From positions 33,632,066 through 33,696,065 of the forward strand of contig CM036765.1 of NCBI GenBank assembly GCA_020796225.1: DNA of 64,000 nucleotides. Direction: 5' to 3'. Below the pieces are notes generated by a model. It saw only the letters and a program-made list of their open reading frames with translations. It did no database searches and had not been told where the DNA came from. Position 1 is the stretch's first letter. Every line of letters starts with the position of its first letter. Of this stretch, positions 45,060-56,308 are shown one piece after another. Source of the stretch: Arion vulgaris (lineage: Eukaryota; Mollusca; Gastropoda; Stylommatophora; Arionidae). The translations under genes were made by a program, and so were the position numbers.

Positions 45060-45535
45060 TAAAGAAAATATGCTATTTGGCATAGAAGAAATCACAACAG
45101 ATATTAAAGTGGAATGCGATTGAAGGTTCTTATAAGAAAAATATAGATATGTTAGGCATACACTTTGAGAAGAAATCACAAGCAGATATTAATGAATGCA
45201 TAAGTGTTATAAGAAAGAAAATATGGGAATATGTTGGGCATACATTGAGAAGAAATCACATAGCAGATATTAAAGTGGAATGCATTGAAGGTTGTTATAA
45301 GAAAGAAAATATGGGAATATGTTGGGCATACATTGAGAAGAAATCACAAAGCAGACATTAAAGTGGAATGCATTGAAGGTTGTAAAGAACAGAAAATACT
45401 GAAAACAAAAGGAAGAAATATCGGACTCAATTCCATAGAAGAGATTGAGTGAACTCCCCAGGATGGAGAAATTATTTGCCGGCTATATGTAATGTAAAAC
45501 GGTACGAGAGAAATATAATAATATATTATTGAGTC
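45060..45535 (+). mobile_element. LINE 3' fragment with internal tandem copies
   Basis: A unit of about 83 bp coding roughly EYVGHTLRRNHIADIKVECI is present four times (45083, 45166, 45246, 45331), followed by a single tail (EEIE..PQDGE, GTREKYNNI) like that at 19.6-19.8 kb. Confidence 0.75.
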
Positions 45536-45547
45536 TTTTAAATTGAT

Positions 45548-45805
45548 ATTACACCCGAGTGGTTACCGGGGCCCAAATTTGGGGTGTAAAGAACAGAACC
45601 ACTGTTACCTGCCACGCATGTCGTAAGAGGCGACTAAGGAGGTTTGGATGAAATCGGATGCAGGTGTCCTAAACGTGTAGAAGTCTATGCGTTTAGGGGC
45701 CTACCAAACCAATGTGCAATACACGTTCTTGACAAACATCAAACATATCACAAAGAGTGATTAAAATTGGTTGTAAAGAACGAACGCACAGAAGCAGAAG
45801 AAATT
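45548..45805 (+). mobile_element. repeat E, fullest copy
   Basis: ACCCGAGTGGTTACCGGGGC, CCAAATTTGGGGTG, core GCCACGCATGTCGTAAGAGG, E-specific middle and the CGAACGCACAGAAGCAGAAG end. Confidence 0.83.
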
Positions 45806-46369
45806 GATATTAAATTTCATCTGTAAAAACAAGACTAAACGGCAAGGGATCTATACTTAATTCTAAATGGGAGAATCAGTATTGTTTCACTGACTGCAGA
45901 GGTAAATCCGTGTGTACATGGTAGCTTACCTATAAAAGTACGTAGGTAGCTTCAACATAATGAGAGATTAAATCAAGTCTAGAATACAATTAGGAAACGA
46001 GGTAGTACACTTTGCCCTACAACACTTGCTAAAATTCAAGTGGTTGTCCCGCACCAAGATCACAATATACAAAACTGTAATAAGACAAATTGTCTATATG
46101 GAACCGAAAACTGGAGCACAATAAAACAAGATGAAACATTATTACAGATCTCTTAAAACAGAACCTTGGGACAAATATTGGAGAAACAATGAAATTTATA
46201 GTTATTTTATATCACTATCATTAAGGTTACAAAATATGATTGTCAGATGGAGAACAGATATCCTAATGTTGTTTATAAATAAAAATGAAGATGTAGATAC
46301 CATGAGGAGAGTCAAAACGATGGAAGAACATTGAAGTGACCTAGAAGTACTAGAACCATTGGAAGACAG
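45806..46369. other. unclassified, perhaps decayed LINE
   Basis: Short segments (WRTDIL, TMRRVKTMEEH) hint at LINE C-terminus but are not convincing. Confidence 0.3.
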
Positions 46370-47550
46370 GATAATTTTAGTTCGTTAGTTGTTTCCTTTC
46401 GAGAAGACATAGGGCAGGGTTTAGACTCCTTTGTAAACAGTTCTTTGCTAGCAGTTGAGTCTTGTTACATCCCAATGTTACTTTCTTGTTGGATGGCTTC
46501 GAAGAGTGGTCTTTGGTCTTACGTTTCTTTCTCCACTGATACCAAGAGACTTGTCGATTTGTCTCTTCGATCTGATCTTAAGAACATCCAAATATTTCAC
46601 CTTCTTCTTATAATATTTGAAGGGTTTTGTTCAGTTTTCTATCTCCACTGATGTTACGAAACAAATCACTCCTTGACTTTAATAATTTTCGGAGACATTT
46701 ATTCTCAAGCTGTCAGTTTCTTATCAATTTTCTATTTGTTGATTTCTTTCTACACTGGTCATTAGAATCACATGACTAAATAATTTCTTTTGTACATATA
46801 TAAGGTCTTGTTGCCAGACATTCATTAATTCAGTGAAGGTACTAGTTTCTATACAATACAGAGTTATTTTCATCGTGTCTCGTTGTTTGACACTTTACAC
46901 CAATATGTAAAAGTCAACTTTCTCAGTGTTTAACATATCATGTGCTAAATAATTTAACTTTTGTACATATACTAAGGTCTTGAGATTGCCAGATATTCAT
47001 TAATTCAGTGAAGGTACTAGCTGCTATAGCAATACGAGAGTTTATTTCTTTCATCGTGTCTCCGTTGTTTGACACTTACTACCCAAATATGTAAAATGTT
47101 CAACTTTCTCCAGTGTTTGCCATTTATTACGATGTTGTCTGTTGAGTCTGTGAGGTCCATAATTTTGGTCTTGGCAGAATTAATCTGGAGACCAACCTGT
47201 TCTGCAAGTGTGCAAAGATTGCTCGTTAGTTTGTGGGTTGCTTGTGTGGTTGAATTCAATATGGCCACGTCATCGGCAAAGTCAAGACCAAATAGTCTGC
47301 TGTTATTAAGCCATTTGATGCCTAGTTGATCATCTTGGGTGCATTTGCGCACGATCCAATCTATAGCTATCCCAAAAAGCATAGGTGACATAACGCAGCC
47401 CTGCTTCACAAGGGTATTATCCAAGGATAATAGGAGAGGTTTTTTGGAGGGTTGGTGATATATGCAGCAATACACCTCAAGAAAGAGGTTTGAAGAAAGA
47501 AAATTGAACTGAGATTGACCTGCCAATAGGATTTCAGTGTAAAGTGGCAA
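46370..47550 (-). mobile_element. LINE reverse transcriptase, decayed
   Basis: Minus-strand frame 47017-47550 carries the middle of a reverse transcriptase, which copies the element's RNA into the target site: VKQGCVMSPMLFGIAIDWI, then GLDFADDVAIL with intact catalytic Asp-Asp (47269-47280), then LAEQVGLQINSAKTKIM and a frameshifted YLGS region. Upstream palm and endonuclease are absent. A segment of about 165 bp is duplicated (46830-46930 and 47000-47115). 46370-46640 is the 3' tail (frameshifted RRW, SDRR, ending TNN). The same tail is on the plus strand at 49.4 kb. Confidence 0.87.
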
Positions 47551-47635
47551 GCAAATTGCAGATCAAAATATCAACTACTTCTATGGAAAATGATTATGAA
47601 GACTTCCTGCACACTACTAGATGTCTATGTCACAA

Positions 47636-48600
47636 TTTGTAGCTCACATATGAAATGCCTGAGAGGCAATGTGTAGACCACATATAAGATGTCTGAGAGG
47701 CAATGTGTAGACCACATATGAAATGTCTGAGAGGCAATGTGTAGCCACATATGAATGTCTGAGAGGCAATGTGTAGACCACATATGAGATGTCTGAGAGG
47801 CAATGTGTAGACCACATATGAGATGTCTGAGAGGCAATGTGTAGACCACATATGAAATGTCTGAGAGGCAATGTGTAGACCACATATGAGATGTCTGAGA
47901 GGCAATGTGTAGACCACAAATGAGATGTCTGAGAGGCAATGTGTAGACCACATATGAATGTCTGAGAGGCAATGTGTAGCCACATGAGATGCCTGAGAGG
48001 CAATGTGTAGCTCACATATGAAATGCCTGAGAGGCAATGTGTAGCTCACATATGAGATGCCTGAGAGGCAATGTGTAGCTCACATATGAAATGTCTGAGA
48101 GGCAATGTGTAGACCACATATGAGATGTCTGAGAGGCAATGTGTAGACCACATATGAGATGTCTGAGAGGCAATGTGTAGACCACATATGAGATGTCTGA
48201 GAGGCAATGTGTAGACCACATATGAGATGTCTGAGAGGCAATGTGTAGACCACATATGAGATGTCTGAGAGGCAATGTGTAGACCACATATGAGATGTCT
48301 GAGAGGCAATGTGTAGACCACATATAAGATGTCTGAGAGGCAATGTGTAGACCACATATGAGATGTCTGAGAGGTAATGTGTAGCTCACATATGAAATGC
48401 CTGAGAGGCAATGTGTAGACCACATATGAGATGTCTAAGAGGCAATGTGTAGACCACATATGAGATGTCTGAGAGGCAATGTGTAGACCACATATGAGAT
48501 GTCTGAGAGGCAATGTGTAGCCACAAAGAAATGCCTGAGAGGCAATGTGACCATGAGATGTCGAGAGGCAACGTGTGGACCACATATGAGATGCCTGAAA
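47636..48600. repeat. 34-bp satellite array, about 28 copies
   Basis: Unit CATATGAGATGTCTGAGAGG plus CAATGTGTAGACCA, with AAATGCC and AGCTCA variants. The outer copies are the most diverged. Confidence 0.95.
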
Positions 48601-48739
48601 GTCTGGATATCATTGATAATCACTGATGTAAGCTTGAGAAAGTATTCTGAAGTTAATGTGAAATGGAGTAAACAACATTACGAATGGTTATCAAAGAACA
48701 CAAAGAACCGTAATAGAAGAACCAAGAAACCAAACAAAT

Positions 48740-49020
48740 AGTAACTGTGAAGAACAATCACTAGTGTGATTTTTGTGGTAGCTAAGAACAGAATCACTAT
48801 TTCCTATCAAAGCATGTTGTAGAAGACGTCTAGGATGGGTAGAGTGTGGGGCTGATGACCCTATACTAAAAAATAGCAAACAAATACAGACACAGACAGG
48901 GGAAAAAACTCAGAAAGGTACAAGATCGAATCAAGTGGAAAATTGTTGTCTCTGTCGTATGTGCCCTTGGGCGCAAAAAGTACTAACTGAAGATGAAGAA
49001 CAAGAAAGAAAAACAAGACT
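48740..49020 (+). mobile_element. diverged repeat E core and LINE 3' tail
   Basis: 48770-48860 shows the D/E core in decayed form (AGAACAGAATCAC...AAGCATGTTGTAGAAGACG). 48890-49010 then reads KVQDRIKWKIVVSVVCALG, a typical LINE C-terminal end. Confidence 0.58.
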
Positions 49021-49417
49021 ATACAAGTACACTAATATTGGAAAATTAATCATTAAGTTCAGGAAAAATAAATAGTGCCAGACATGATAAAAGTCAAATA
49101 CATTAATAAATTGACTGAGAATTCAGGAGATAATTGAAAAATAAGGAGACTTTAAAGATGCTATACAATATCTCTGGAATGTTAACTAGAAAACAGCATG
49201 ATCACAGTGAACTGTTGAAAGGGAAAGCAGATAAACAAAACACAAGTCACATCAGTGCAATATTGTAAAGAAACGGCAGAGTAAGAGCTAATATAGAACT
49301 AATCTAAGAAATATTAGAAATGTATACAACCTAACTCTAACATACTTGAGTGATCCAATTATTGGATCCGGTACTTCTTGTTTTGTATAATGGTGAGATA
49401 GAACACACTAACAACCC
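49021..49417. other. unclassified AT-rich spacer
   Basis: Nothing recognised. Confidence 0.35.
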
Positions 49418-49705
49418 GTATCAAATATTATAAGGAAACGAAGGTGGAAATATTTAGGTATTGTTCTTAGATCAGACGAAAAGAGACTAAATCGACAAGT
49501 CCTTATGTGGTCACCAGTTGGGAAAAGAAACGTGGAAGACCAAAGACCACTCTTGAAGAACCATCCAACAAGAAAGTAAACTATTGGGATGTAAAACCAT
49601 ACAAGATCTCCAACTGCTAGCAAAGAACTGCATCACATGGAGATCTAAAACCTCTGCCCTATGTGCCGTCTTTGGCACGAAAGGAACAAACTAACTAACT
49701 AACTT
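49418..49705 (+). mobile_element. LINE 3' tail, inverted relative to 46.4 kb
   Basis: Reads IIRKRRWKYLGIVLRSDEKR, then a GKRN...KTTLEEP-type stretch over frameshifts and LCAVFGTKG before an (ACTA)n tail. The minus strand of 46370-46640 carries the same segment. Confidence 0.75.
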
Positions 49706-50014
49706 CCTGTTTCTACTGTTTCTGGCAAATGGTGAAAATCTAGCGTCGGAAAAAAGAGAGTTTACTGCTTTTAAACTCGACTATGGGTGATGTATCACTG
49801 GCAGAACAATTCTCTCAATAGATGCGGTAATGATGAGCTAACATCTCGATGTCCATCAGGACTTGCTCGGGGAGCACACTGCTGCTTTTCAAACCTCCAA
49901 TGTCTTGCAGGCAGTATTAGGAAGTACAAGAACACAGAAAGGAAGACAAAAGGACAAATGCCAGCTCTAATAGGCATGGATAAACAGAAATGGGACATGT
50001 GTGCATCATACTAT
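49706..50014. other. unclassified spacer
   Basis: A 76-codon open frame at 49787 resembles no family known to me. Confidence 0.35.
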
Positions 50015-50168
50015 TAATTCATTGATTGGATCATCTTCATTGCACTTTGGTGAGTAACCGTGTGTGCTCCGATCTCTTTCTTACACATGAAGATCTCAGC
50101 AGCCATGCACAAAACAAACTCTGTAGCACTGGCGAGGGTCTGCGATGTAATATTGAAGATGGTGAATA
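50015..50168 (-). mobile_element. SINE B, 3' part
   Basis: ATTGATTGGATCATCTTCAT through the CTGGCGAGGGTCTGCGATG block. The head side is missing. Confidence 0.75.
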
Positions 50169-50547
50169 CTATTAATAACTATGCTCAGATCAGATATCTT
50201 GCATGGAATGAGGCTGCCACTATGTATCATCACTGAATTCATGGAAACAATGCATATCTCTCTCTTTGAACTTCTGAGAATGAGAACTAAACATAGAAGA
50301 AGAAGCAAATAAACTCTAAAACAGGAAATAACTAACCCATCATAGCAAAATCTGAATTAGAAAATTAATTCACTTAATTAGTTACCCCACTTCTAACCTG
50401 AGATATAGAGGTCTGCCAGAATGCCATACAATCCTGTCATCTGTCTATATTCTGGACCGGTTTGCCCTACTACAATATTGCACTCGGGGTCTTTCTGAAG
50501 TTCTAGAGCCCAGACGCTTGACTTCATATTCTTGTAGCGCCTGTATG
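50169..50547. other. unclassified spacer
   Basis: Nothing recognised. Confidence 0.35.
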
Positions 50548-50797
50548 GTGCCAGTGGGCCAGAAGGGAAGCAAAGAATAGTACCACTGCGACCTACAAGG
50601 CATGTCGTAAAGGTGACTGAGGTAGGGGCCTAGGAGACCCCCCTAGTAAATAAAAAGTGCCGCAGTAATCGGGTGTGCTGGCGTATTGTAGGCGCATAAC
50701 TGGAACAACGTACAATCGCTCTTAGGCTCAGATAACATACAGATCACACAGCGTGGTTAACATGTGGTCGATATGGAGCGTTTGAAGAAGACATAAG
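50548..50797 (+). mobile_element. repeat D copy
   Basis: GTGCCAGTGGGCCAGAAGGG to GCGTTTGAAGAAGACAT, with core GGCATGTCGTAAAGGTGACT. Confidence 0.8.
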
Positions 50798-51159
50798 AAC
50801 CTGAAGCAAAATAAATATTTAATTAAAACTATTGAAACTGTTCAAAAAATCAATATCAATTGTATTTATGATGTTTTTCGCTACTTCATTTGTATGTGTA
50901 TTCAATGATTATCTGAAACCATAAAGCAAACAATCAAACAAGTGTAAGGAAAGCTGTCATTAACAAACAAAAACAAACAAAAAACTAAGCAGAAAGCAAT
51001 CTTAAGCTACCTCATGGTGTAAATTATACTCAAGTATAGAAGGTTTCTGGTACACCTCTCGATTTTGATATCAATGTAGATGATTTGCAAATATCATTCA
51101 TTGCATATTTCAAATTGATATTGCAATTGAAATTTATTTTACTAGGATGCAACATTTCA
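50798..51159. other. AT-rich spacer
   Basis: Nothing recognised. Confidence 0.35.
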
Positions 51160-51445
51160 TTGACCATCATCATTGCAATTCGTTGAATAACCATGTGTAC
51201 TTGAATTTCTTACATAGGAAGATCTCAGCAGTAGTGCATGAACTATGTAGCAACGACAAGGGTCCACGATATCATTGTGAAGATGGCAAAAGTTATGTAG
51301 AAATTAATTTTAATAACTTTTGCATGACAGTGGCTTTTAAGCGCTTATTGATTTTCTGGTGCAAATGGTAATTTCACATGCTCAACTTGAATATGGAACC
51401 TATATTTTACCATTAGTCTCTAATAGGACTAGGAACTCAAATCTC
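51160..51445 (-). mobile_element. SINE B, decayed copy
   Basis: ACCATCATCATTGCAATTCG, GAAGATCTCAGCAGTAGTGC and TAATAGGACTAGGAACTC blocks in order. The head is missing. Confidence 0.72.
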
Positions 51446-51504
51446 TGTATGTTAGAAATATTGAAAGATTACATACACTCGCACTGCAACATGCTGTGTT
51501 GGAC

Positions 51505-51640
51505 CTTTCAAAGCAACAATTGAGAGTCGGACACAACAACAGCCTCAGTAAATGGAGTCTCAGAGAGCCACTGGAAGGCAGTAATAATAGTCATACGTCA
51601 TGTTTTATCCTCATACTGGAAGCAATTATCCTGTGTGATC
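51505..51640 (-). mobile_element. LINE RNase H sliver
   Basis: Plus-strand GACTCCAGTAAATGGAGTC-type, CAGAGAGCCA(A/C)TGGA and CTGGAAG blocks match 960-1085. It covers the MEVEAV to SDSQ region of the RNase H domain. Confidence 0.65.
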
Positions 51641-51671
51641 TAATCACATTAGCTAGCAAAGCCACCTGTGT

Positions 51672-51885
51672 GGTGTTGGGGCCGTAAGGAAGCAAAGAAT
51701 AGTACCACTGCGACCTACAAGGCATGTCGTAAGAGGCAACTAATTAGGTTTTAGGAAGCTATCCTAGTAAATAAAAAGCATTGCAGAAATTGGATGTGCC
51801 GGCCACTTGTAGGCGAATAACTGGCACAATGTACAATCGAGTGATTACTAAGTGATCGATATGGAGCATTCATGAAGAAAAAGCT
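51672..51885 (+). mobile_element. repeat D copy
   Basis: GTGTTGGGGCCGTAAGG, core GGCATGTCGTAAGAGGCAAC, end GTGATCGATATGGAGCATTC. Lacks about 35 bp internally. Confidence 0.78.
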
Positions 51886-53437
51886 AGCAAAGCCTGGCTG
51901 TCTTTTCCCATGATGCACAGGCCCATCCATCACAATATCTACTTTTAGCTGCTTAATTGTGAGTTAAGCTTTCATATTGCCACAATCTCTACACTCCCTT
52001 CCTAAGAGTAATGCTGACATATAATGGTGGCCAATAACAAATAAACTAATGAATTAAAACAACAACATATCATCATGACATGAGATTAGAGACAAAAAAC
52101 TAACATGAATCGACAATAAGTTCTGGAAATAACCAAAAAATATCAAAATCATAGAGTATAGAGGCACTAGAATTAAACCAACACAGAAATGGACGAGACT
52201 TGGAGATTGAAGAACATCTGGTTAAAAAAAAAAAAAAGAGTTACGGGAGCAGACTAAGAACAGTCCATGGCCTAAGATTTGAATCAATAGTGAGTTACAG
52301 TCATGTGTATCAACGATTAAAACTAACGATAATTAGTCCCTAAAAATCCCTTGTCGTCAATGTCATGTACACTGAGGGTCTTGTGACAGACTTCTAGCAG
52401 ATAGGGTTGAGAATGCAGCCGAAAGAGCATGTTGAATGTTGCCCTAAGTAGAAGTATGAAAGGCTGAAAGAACGTGTCATTTTGGTTTAAAAAAAACCAC
52501 CTGTCTGTAAAAATCAGTTTTAAAATATTAATATATATTATTTTATTATAGCTACACAGCGTAAGTTAGCAGATGAATCCAACAACAAAGCAAGTGCAGT
52601 TGAGTTTATTCTAAACAAACATTGAATGATTTAATTATGCCTAAACCAATATTGACATCATACTATTCATAGATCGCAACTATTGAGTATTGACAGTGGG
52701 CCGTGGATGGACAGTAAATACCAACACTACAGAGTACAATACTGAGGAGTAACCCGAGAAGTAACACCAACAGTCAACAGAACTGACTGTATTAACACTT
52801 ATTAACAGTAGGTACTAGTAGGTAGTTGAGAGGTAGTAGGGTTAGGTAGGCTAACTTAACTAACTAACTACACACCTGATTTCACAAAAGAAAGCGCAAT
52901 TAAACATGAATGCAACGCAACATTATCTTCTGGTCGCAACTGAGCATCTTGACTTGGCACCATAATCATAAGAGGGCACCATAATCATATCAAGTCGACT
53001 CATCGTCGGCCTATTTTTACTCACTTAACTGACTAGTTATTTAAGTTATAGTCTCTGACTCTCTCTACCTGAGTCTAGTCTAATTAAAGAAAAGTCTATC
53101 CACTACCTACTTCAATTATTTATTGACATTCGGCGACACGGACAGACTCGCTAATTTAAATTATCTTCTAACATTAAGCCTGCAGTTGAAGAGGATGCAA
53201 AATATCAATTCCAATACAAATTCATCGTATGTATATACTTACTACAAAATACTTAGACACATGTAACATTGCACTCACCACAATAGAATAACGTATCCAA
53301 GTCCAGGATTATTATTAATGAAATAGAAATTAGTGATGTGCGAATAGTAATTATTCGTTATTCGAATACCTATTATTGCGTGGTTCCGAAAAAAAATAAT
53401 AATACTTAGGAAAAGTAGCCGTTACTTTATCACACTA
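51886..53437. other. long unclassified stretch
   Basis: An A-run lies at 52221-52235 and GTAGGTAC/TAGTTGAG-type short repeats near 52800-52870. AATTAGTGATGTGCGAATAG at 53330 resembles a transposon end shared with 35.23 kb. No coding signal. Confidence 0.4.
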
Positions 53438-53535
53438 GTGAAACACGTACAAACAAAGTACTATAGTTTTACAAAATACATAAACAGTGACGATAAACAG
53501 CAACGTTTCGACCAACAACGTTTTACTGCAGTCTT
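53438..53535 (-). mobile_element. Penelope-like pLTR fragment
   Basis: Complement of the Penelope 3' end: AACACGTACAAACAAAGTAC...CAGCAACGTTTCGACCAACA, then a jump to TTTTACTGCAGTCT. Confidence 0.75.
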
Positions 53536-53799
53536 CCCCCTATTTCGATATTTATCACAACTATGTCACCAGCTTGTGCCGTTCCCACGTGAAAGGTTGG
53601 CTGCAATGAATATCCATCGAATTCAGTTTCTTGCCATGATGGTACCGACCTCTTGACGTTCAGTTCCCAATTATATTTATGTTATATCAGGTAGAAAAAT
53701 TAGTGTCGTTAGTTACGAATACTCATTCCTTTTGTTGGGGGTAACTAGAAGAGACCGGTTGAGAAATGAAGAGATCGGGTAAAAAAAAAAAAGTGGGTA
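53536..53799. other. unclassified spacer
   Basis: Nothing recognised. Confidence 0.35.
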
Positions 53800-54085
53800 C
53801 AACATCAGTACTAAACCATAATGAAACAACAAATTAAATGGTGCGGCCACATAAGTATATAACCAATAGACAGTGCACTTAAAAGAGCGAGGCTGCTCCG
53901 ACACAATGGATACAAAGCGAAAGGCCGGCCAAGCAAAAGATGGTCTCAGAGATAACAGAGGCGATTAAAGACACTATTTATGAAGCGCACACAAAGGCTC
54001 GTTCTAGAAATCTCTTATGAACCCTGACGCTGTGGGGCAAAACAGGATTGAAGAAAAGAACAAATAAAGAAAGACTCAACAATCG
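53800..54085 (+). mobile_element. LINE C-terminal fragment
   Basis: Frameshifted MKQQIKWCGHIS, YKAKGRPSKRW and EAHTKARSRNLL segments, related to 22337-22600. Ends in an A-rich tail. Confidence 0.68.
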
Positions 54086-54159
54086 CTACAGTGTAATATA
54101 ATTGCTACGTATCTTCTAACGGATACATTTACAATATATATATATATATATATGGCCTT
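54086..54159. repeat. TA microsatellite
   Basis: (TA)n at 54133-54153. Confidence 0.8.
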
Positions 54160-54504
54160 TTTCGTCTCTCAAATGTTTACTGTGACAACATCTGAGGTTT
54201 CGATTTTCTCTCTTGTCTTTCAGCTCATACATAAGTCTCTTCTCAAAAGACTGCGCCCTTGCGCAATATCACTTTCCACACAACTCTGTCATCAGCTAGT
54301 TTTTTTCATGTGCTGGGACCTATAGAAAAGTTATTCATTGAGGCCTTGCAGACATCTTTATATCTGAGCAGGGGTCTGCCCTGGTGCCTCTTCCTCTCCG
54401 AAAGTTCACAGAACAACATTTGTTTTGGTATGCGACAAGTTTCCATTCTTCTCACATGCCCCAACCATCTTAGTCGTCTACTGCTGAGCATGCCCATGAT
54501 GGAA

Positions 54505-55102
54505 GAACACGTAATCACAAAGTACTGTAGTTTTACAAATTACAAAAACAATGACAAAATACAGCAACGTTTCGACCAACAAGGCCTTTATCAAGCAAAC
54601 GAACAACAGGAGTGACAAATTTAAAAAAAATGGATGACCAAAAACAAATGTTTCTAATGAAAATCTGGGAATAAAAACGAAAATCTGGGAATAAAACGAA
54701 TAACGAAATAAATGTAACACAAAAAACACATAACAACTAGAAATAGAACAGAAGAGAAACAATCAAAAATCTAGTAAATATATAACTTGAATACATGCAA
54801 CATATACCCATATAGATTACAAGGCATGGGAAGAGAAAGTACTAAGAAGCATAGGAATGTAATACGTTGAGCCACGTGGTCCCAGATTTTCCCAATATTC
54901 CCAGATTTTCATTAGAAACGTTTGTTTTTGGTCATCCATTTGTTTTTTTAATTTGTCACTCCTGTTGTTCGTTTGCTTGATAAAGGCCTTGTTGGTCGAA
55001 ACGTTGCGGTATTTTGTCATTGTTTTTGTAATTTGTAAAACTACAGTACTTTGTGATTACGTGTTTTGCAAATCAAATAGTTTTACTGCAGTCTCATCTA
55101 TT
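54505..55102. mobile_element. Penelope-like palindromic pLTR insertion
   Basis: Two copies of the Penelope 3' end lie in opposite orientations. The left arm (54505-54890) is the complement of about 58225-58640, including the last coding codons. The right arm (54890-55102) matches about 58430-58640. The 11-bp CCATGATGGAA is at 54494-54504 and 55103-55113, a target duplication within the LINE frame. Inverted terminal copies of this type are a known Penelope feature. Confidence 0.88.
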
Positions 55103-55268
55103 CCATGATGGAAGGCAGGTTTGCACGTTGCAGTACTTTAGAGTTGGTTAACTTGTCGTACTACCTGATGTTCATAATCCTGCGGAGACATCGAAGGTGA
55201 AAGATGTTTAGTCTCTTCTCGTATCTTGAGCAGGCTGTCCATGTTTCTGAGCCATATAGTAAAGAACT

Positions 55269-55512
55269 TCTTATCGTTCGACCAATTTTATCATTCTTAT
55301 TGTGATATATAATTGATCTTTGACAAGAACGACTGACGTTGAAGCCCTGTTGAAATTAGGCCCCCACTTTGTGTATAGTACCATACACGGTGTAGGTCAG
55401 GGCTGCCGTTTTTCTCCTACAGGAAGTGTTTTGAGTTGATCTCGGTGGCAGTCAGTCCCTAACACTTTCCCTTTATTCGTACAAGTTCTCTTTAATGATC
55501 CGTTTTGCCAGG
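55269..55512. mobile_element. 244-bp insertion with 8-bp target duplication
   Basis: AAAGAACT is at 55261-55268 and 55513-55520. Leaving out the insert and one copy joins CVISS directly to LLYGSETW in the interrupted LINE frame, so its borders are exact. No terminal inverted repeats or tRNA boxes are obvious. A short stem GTGTATAG-TACC-ATACAC-type lies near 55372-55390. Class unknown; 8-bp duplications fit hAT-like elements. Confidence 0.8.
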
Positions 55513-56308
55513 AAAGAACTAATTACACAGGCTCGACATATTTGAATCTTCGTCTGCAATGTTAGTTTTGTGTTGTCCCACGCTTTCTTTGATAGTTTGC
55601 CGAATGTAGTAGCAATACTACCTATTTGAGCTTTGATTTCTTCATCAAGGGAAAGGCTGGCAGTGACCATGGACCCAAGATAGCAACATTTTTGACCTGG
55701 TGTTAGATGGTTACCATTTAAAGTGATATTTGTTGTGTTACCTCCACGACATAAAACAACTGTTTTGGAGACACTTATAGTCAGAGAAAATAGATCGCAT
55801 GCCTTGGTCAAATTATTGATTAGGCATTGAAGTGTTGCCTCACTGTGGGCAACTAAGGCAGCATCGTCAGCGAAAAGGAAGCCTTTGAGAAGAATTTCCG
55901 TAGTTTTGTCTTGGCTCTTAAGCGAGCTAAGTTAAAGAGTGAACCATCAGATCTGGTGCGGATGAAAGCATCACAATCAGCGTCCCCAAATTCATGGTAC
56001 AAAAGGACTGCGAAGAAGATGTCAAAGGACACAGCCCTGCTTGACTCCACTCTTAACCTCGAAACTATCAGAAGTGTTGCCATCGAACTGTATGCTGGCT
56101 TTCATGCCCTCGTGGAAAATGACAATCAGTTGGAGCAACCCTGGGGGACAGCCAATATGCTTCAATATTTTACAAAGACCTGGTCTACTGACTATGTCAA
56201 ATGCCCCTATCAGATCCACCAAAGCAATACACGAAGGCGATACTCTGCTCTTCTCTTGTAGATGTCGAAGGGCAAACATCATGTCAGTTGTTGATCGTCC
56301 AGTATTTA

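Larger units (their letters stand above)
54160..56308 (-). mobile_element. LINE reverse transcriptase, broken by two insertions
   Basis: From 56308 down, the minus strand encodes RSTTDMMFALRHLQEKSR, LVDLIGAFDIVSRPGLCKIL (A-motif Asp), VKQGCVL, then after a frameshift FFAVLLYHEFG and LRAKTK. The active-site FADD is at about 55863-55874, followed by FSLTISVSKTVVLC, CYLGSMV and LTLQTKIQICRACVISS. The frame resumes at 55260 (YGSETW, RYEKRL) and again at 54504 (MLSSRRLRWLGHVRRM, GRPLLRYKDVCKASM), decaying to 54160. Gaps at 55269-55512 and 54505-55102 are insertions flanked by target duplications. The 5' end is truncated within the RT domain, so it cannot transpose on its own. Confidence 0.9.

Noticed and set aside
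47625..48623. Many minus-strand frames repeating a Leu-Arg-His pattern
   Set aside because: Translations of the 34-bp array.
54306..54518. Independent small gene encoding an Arg-rich protein
   Set aside because: It is the C-terminal part of the LINE interrupted by the Penelope insertion.
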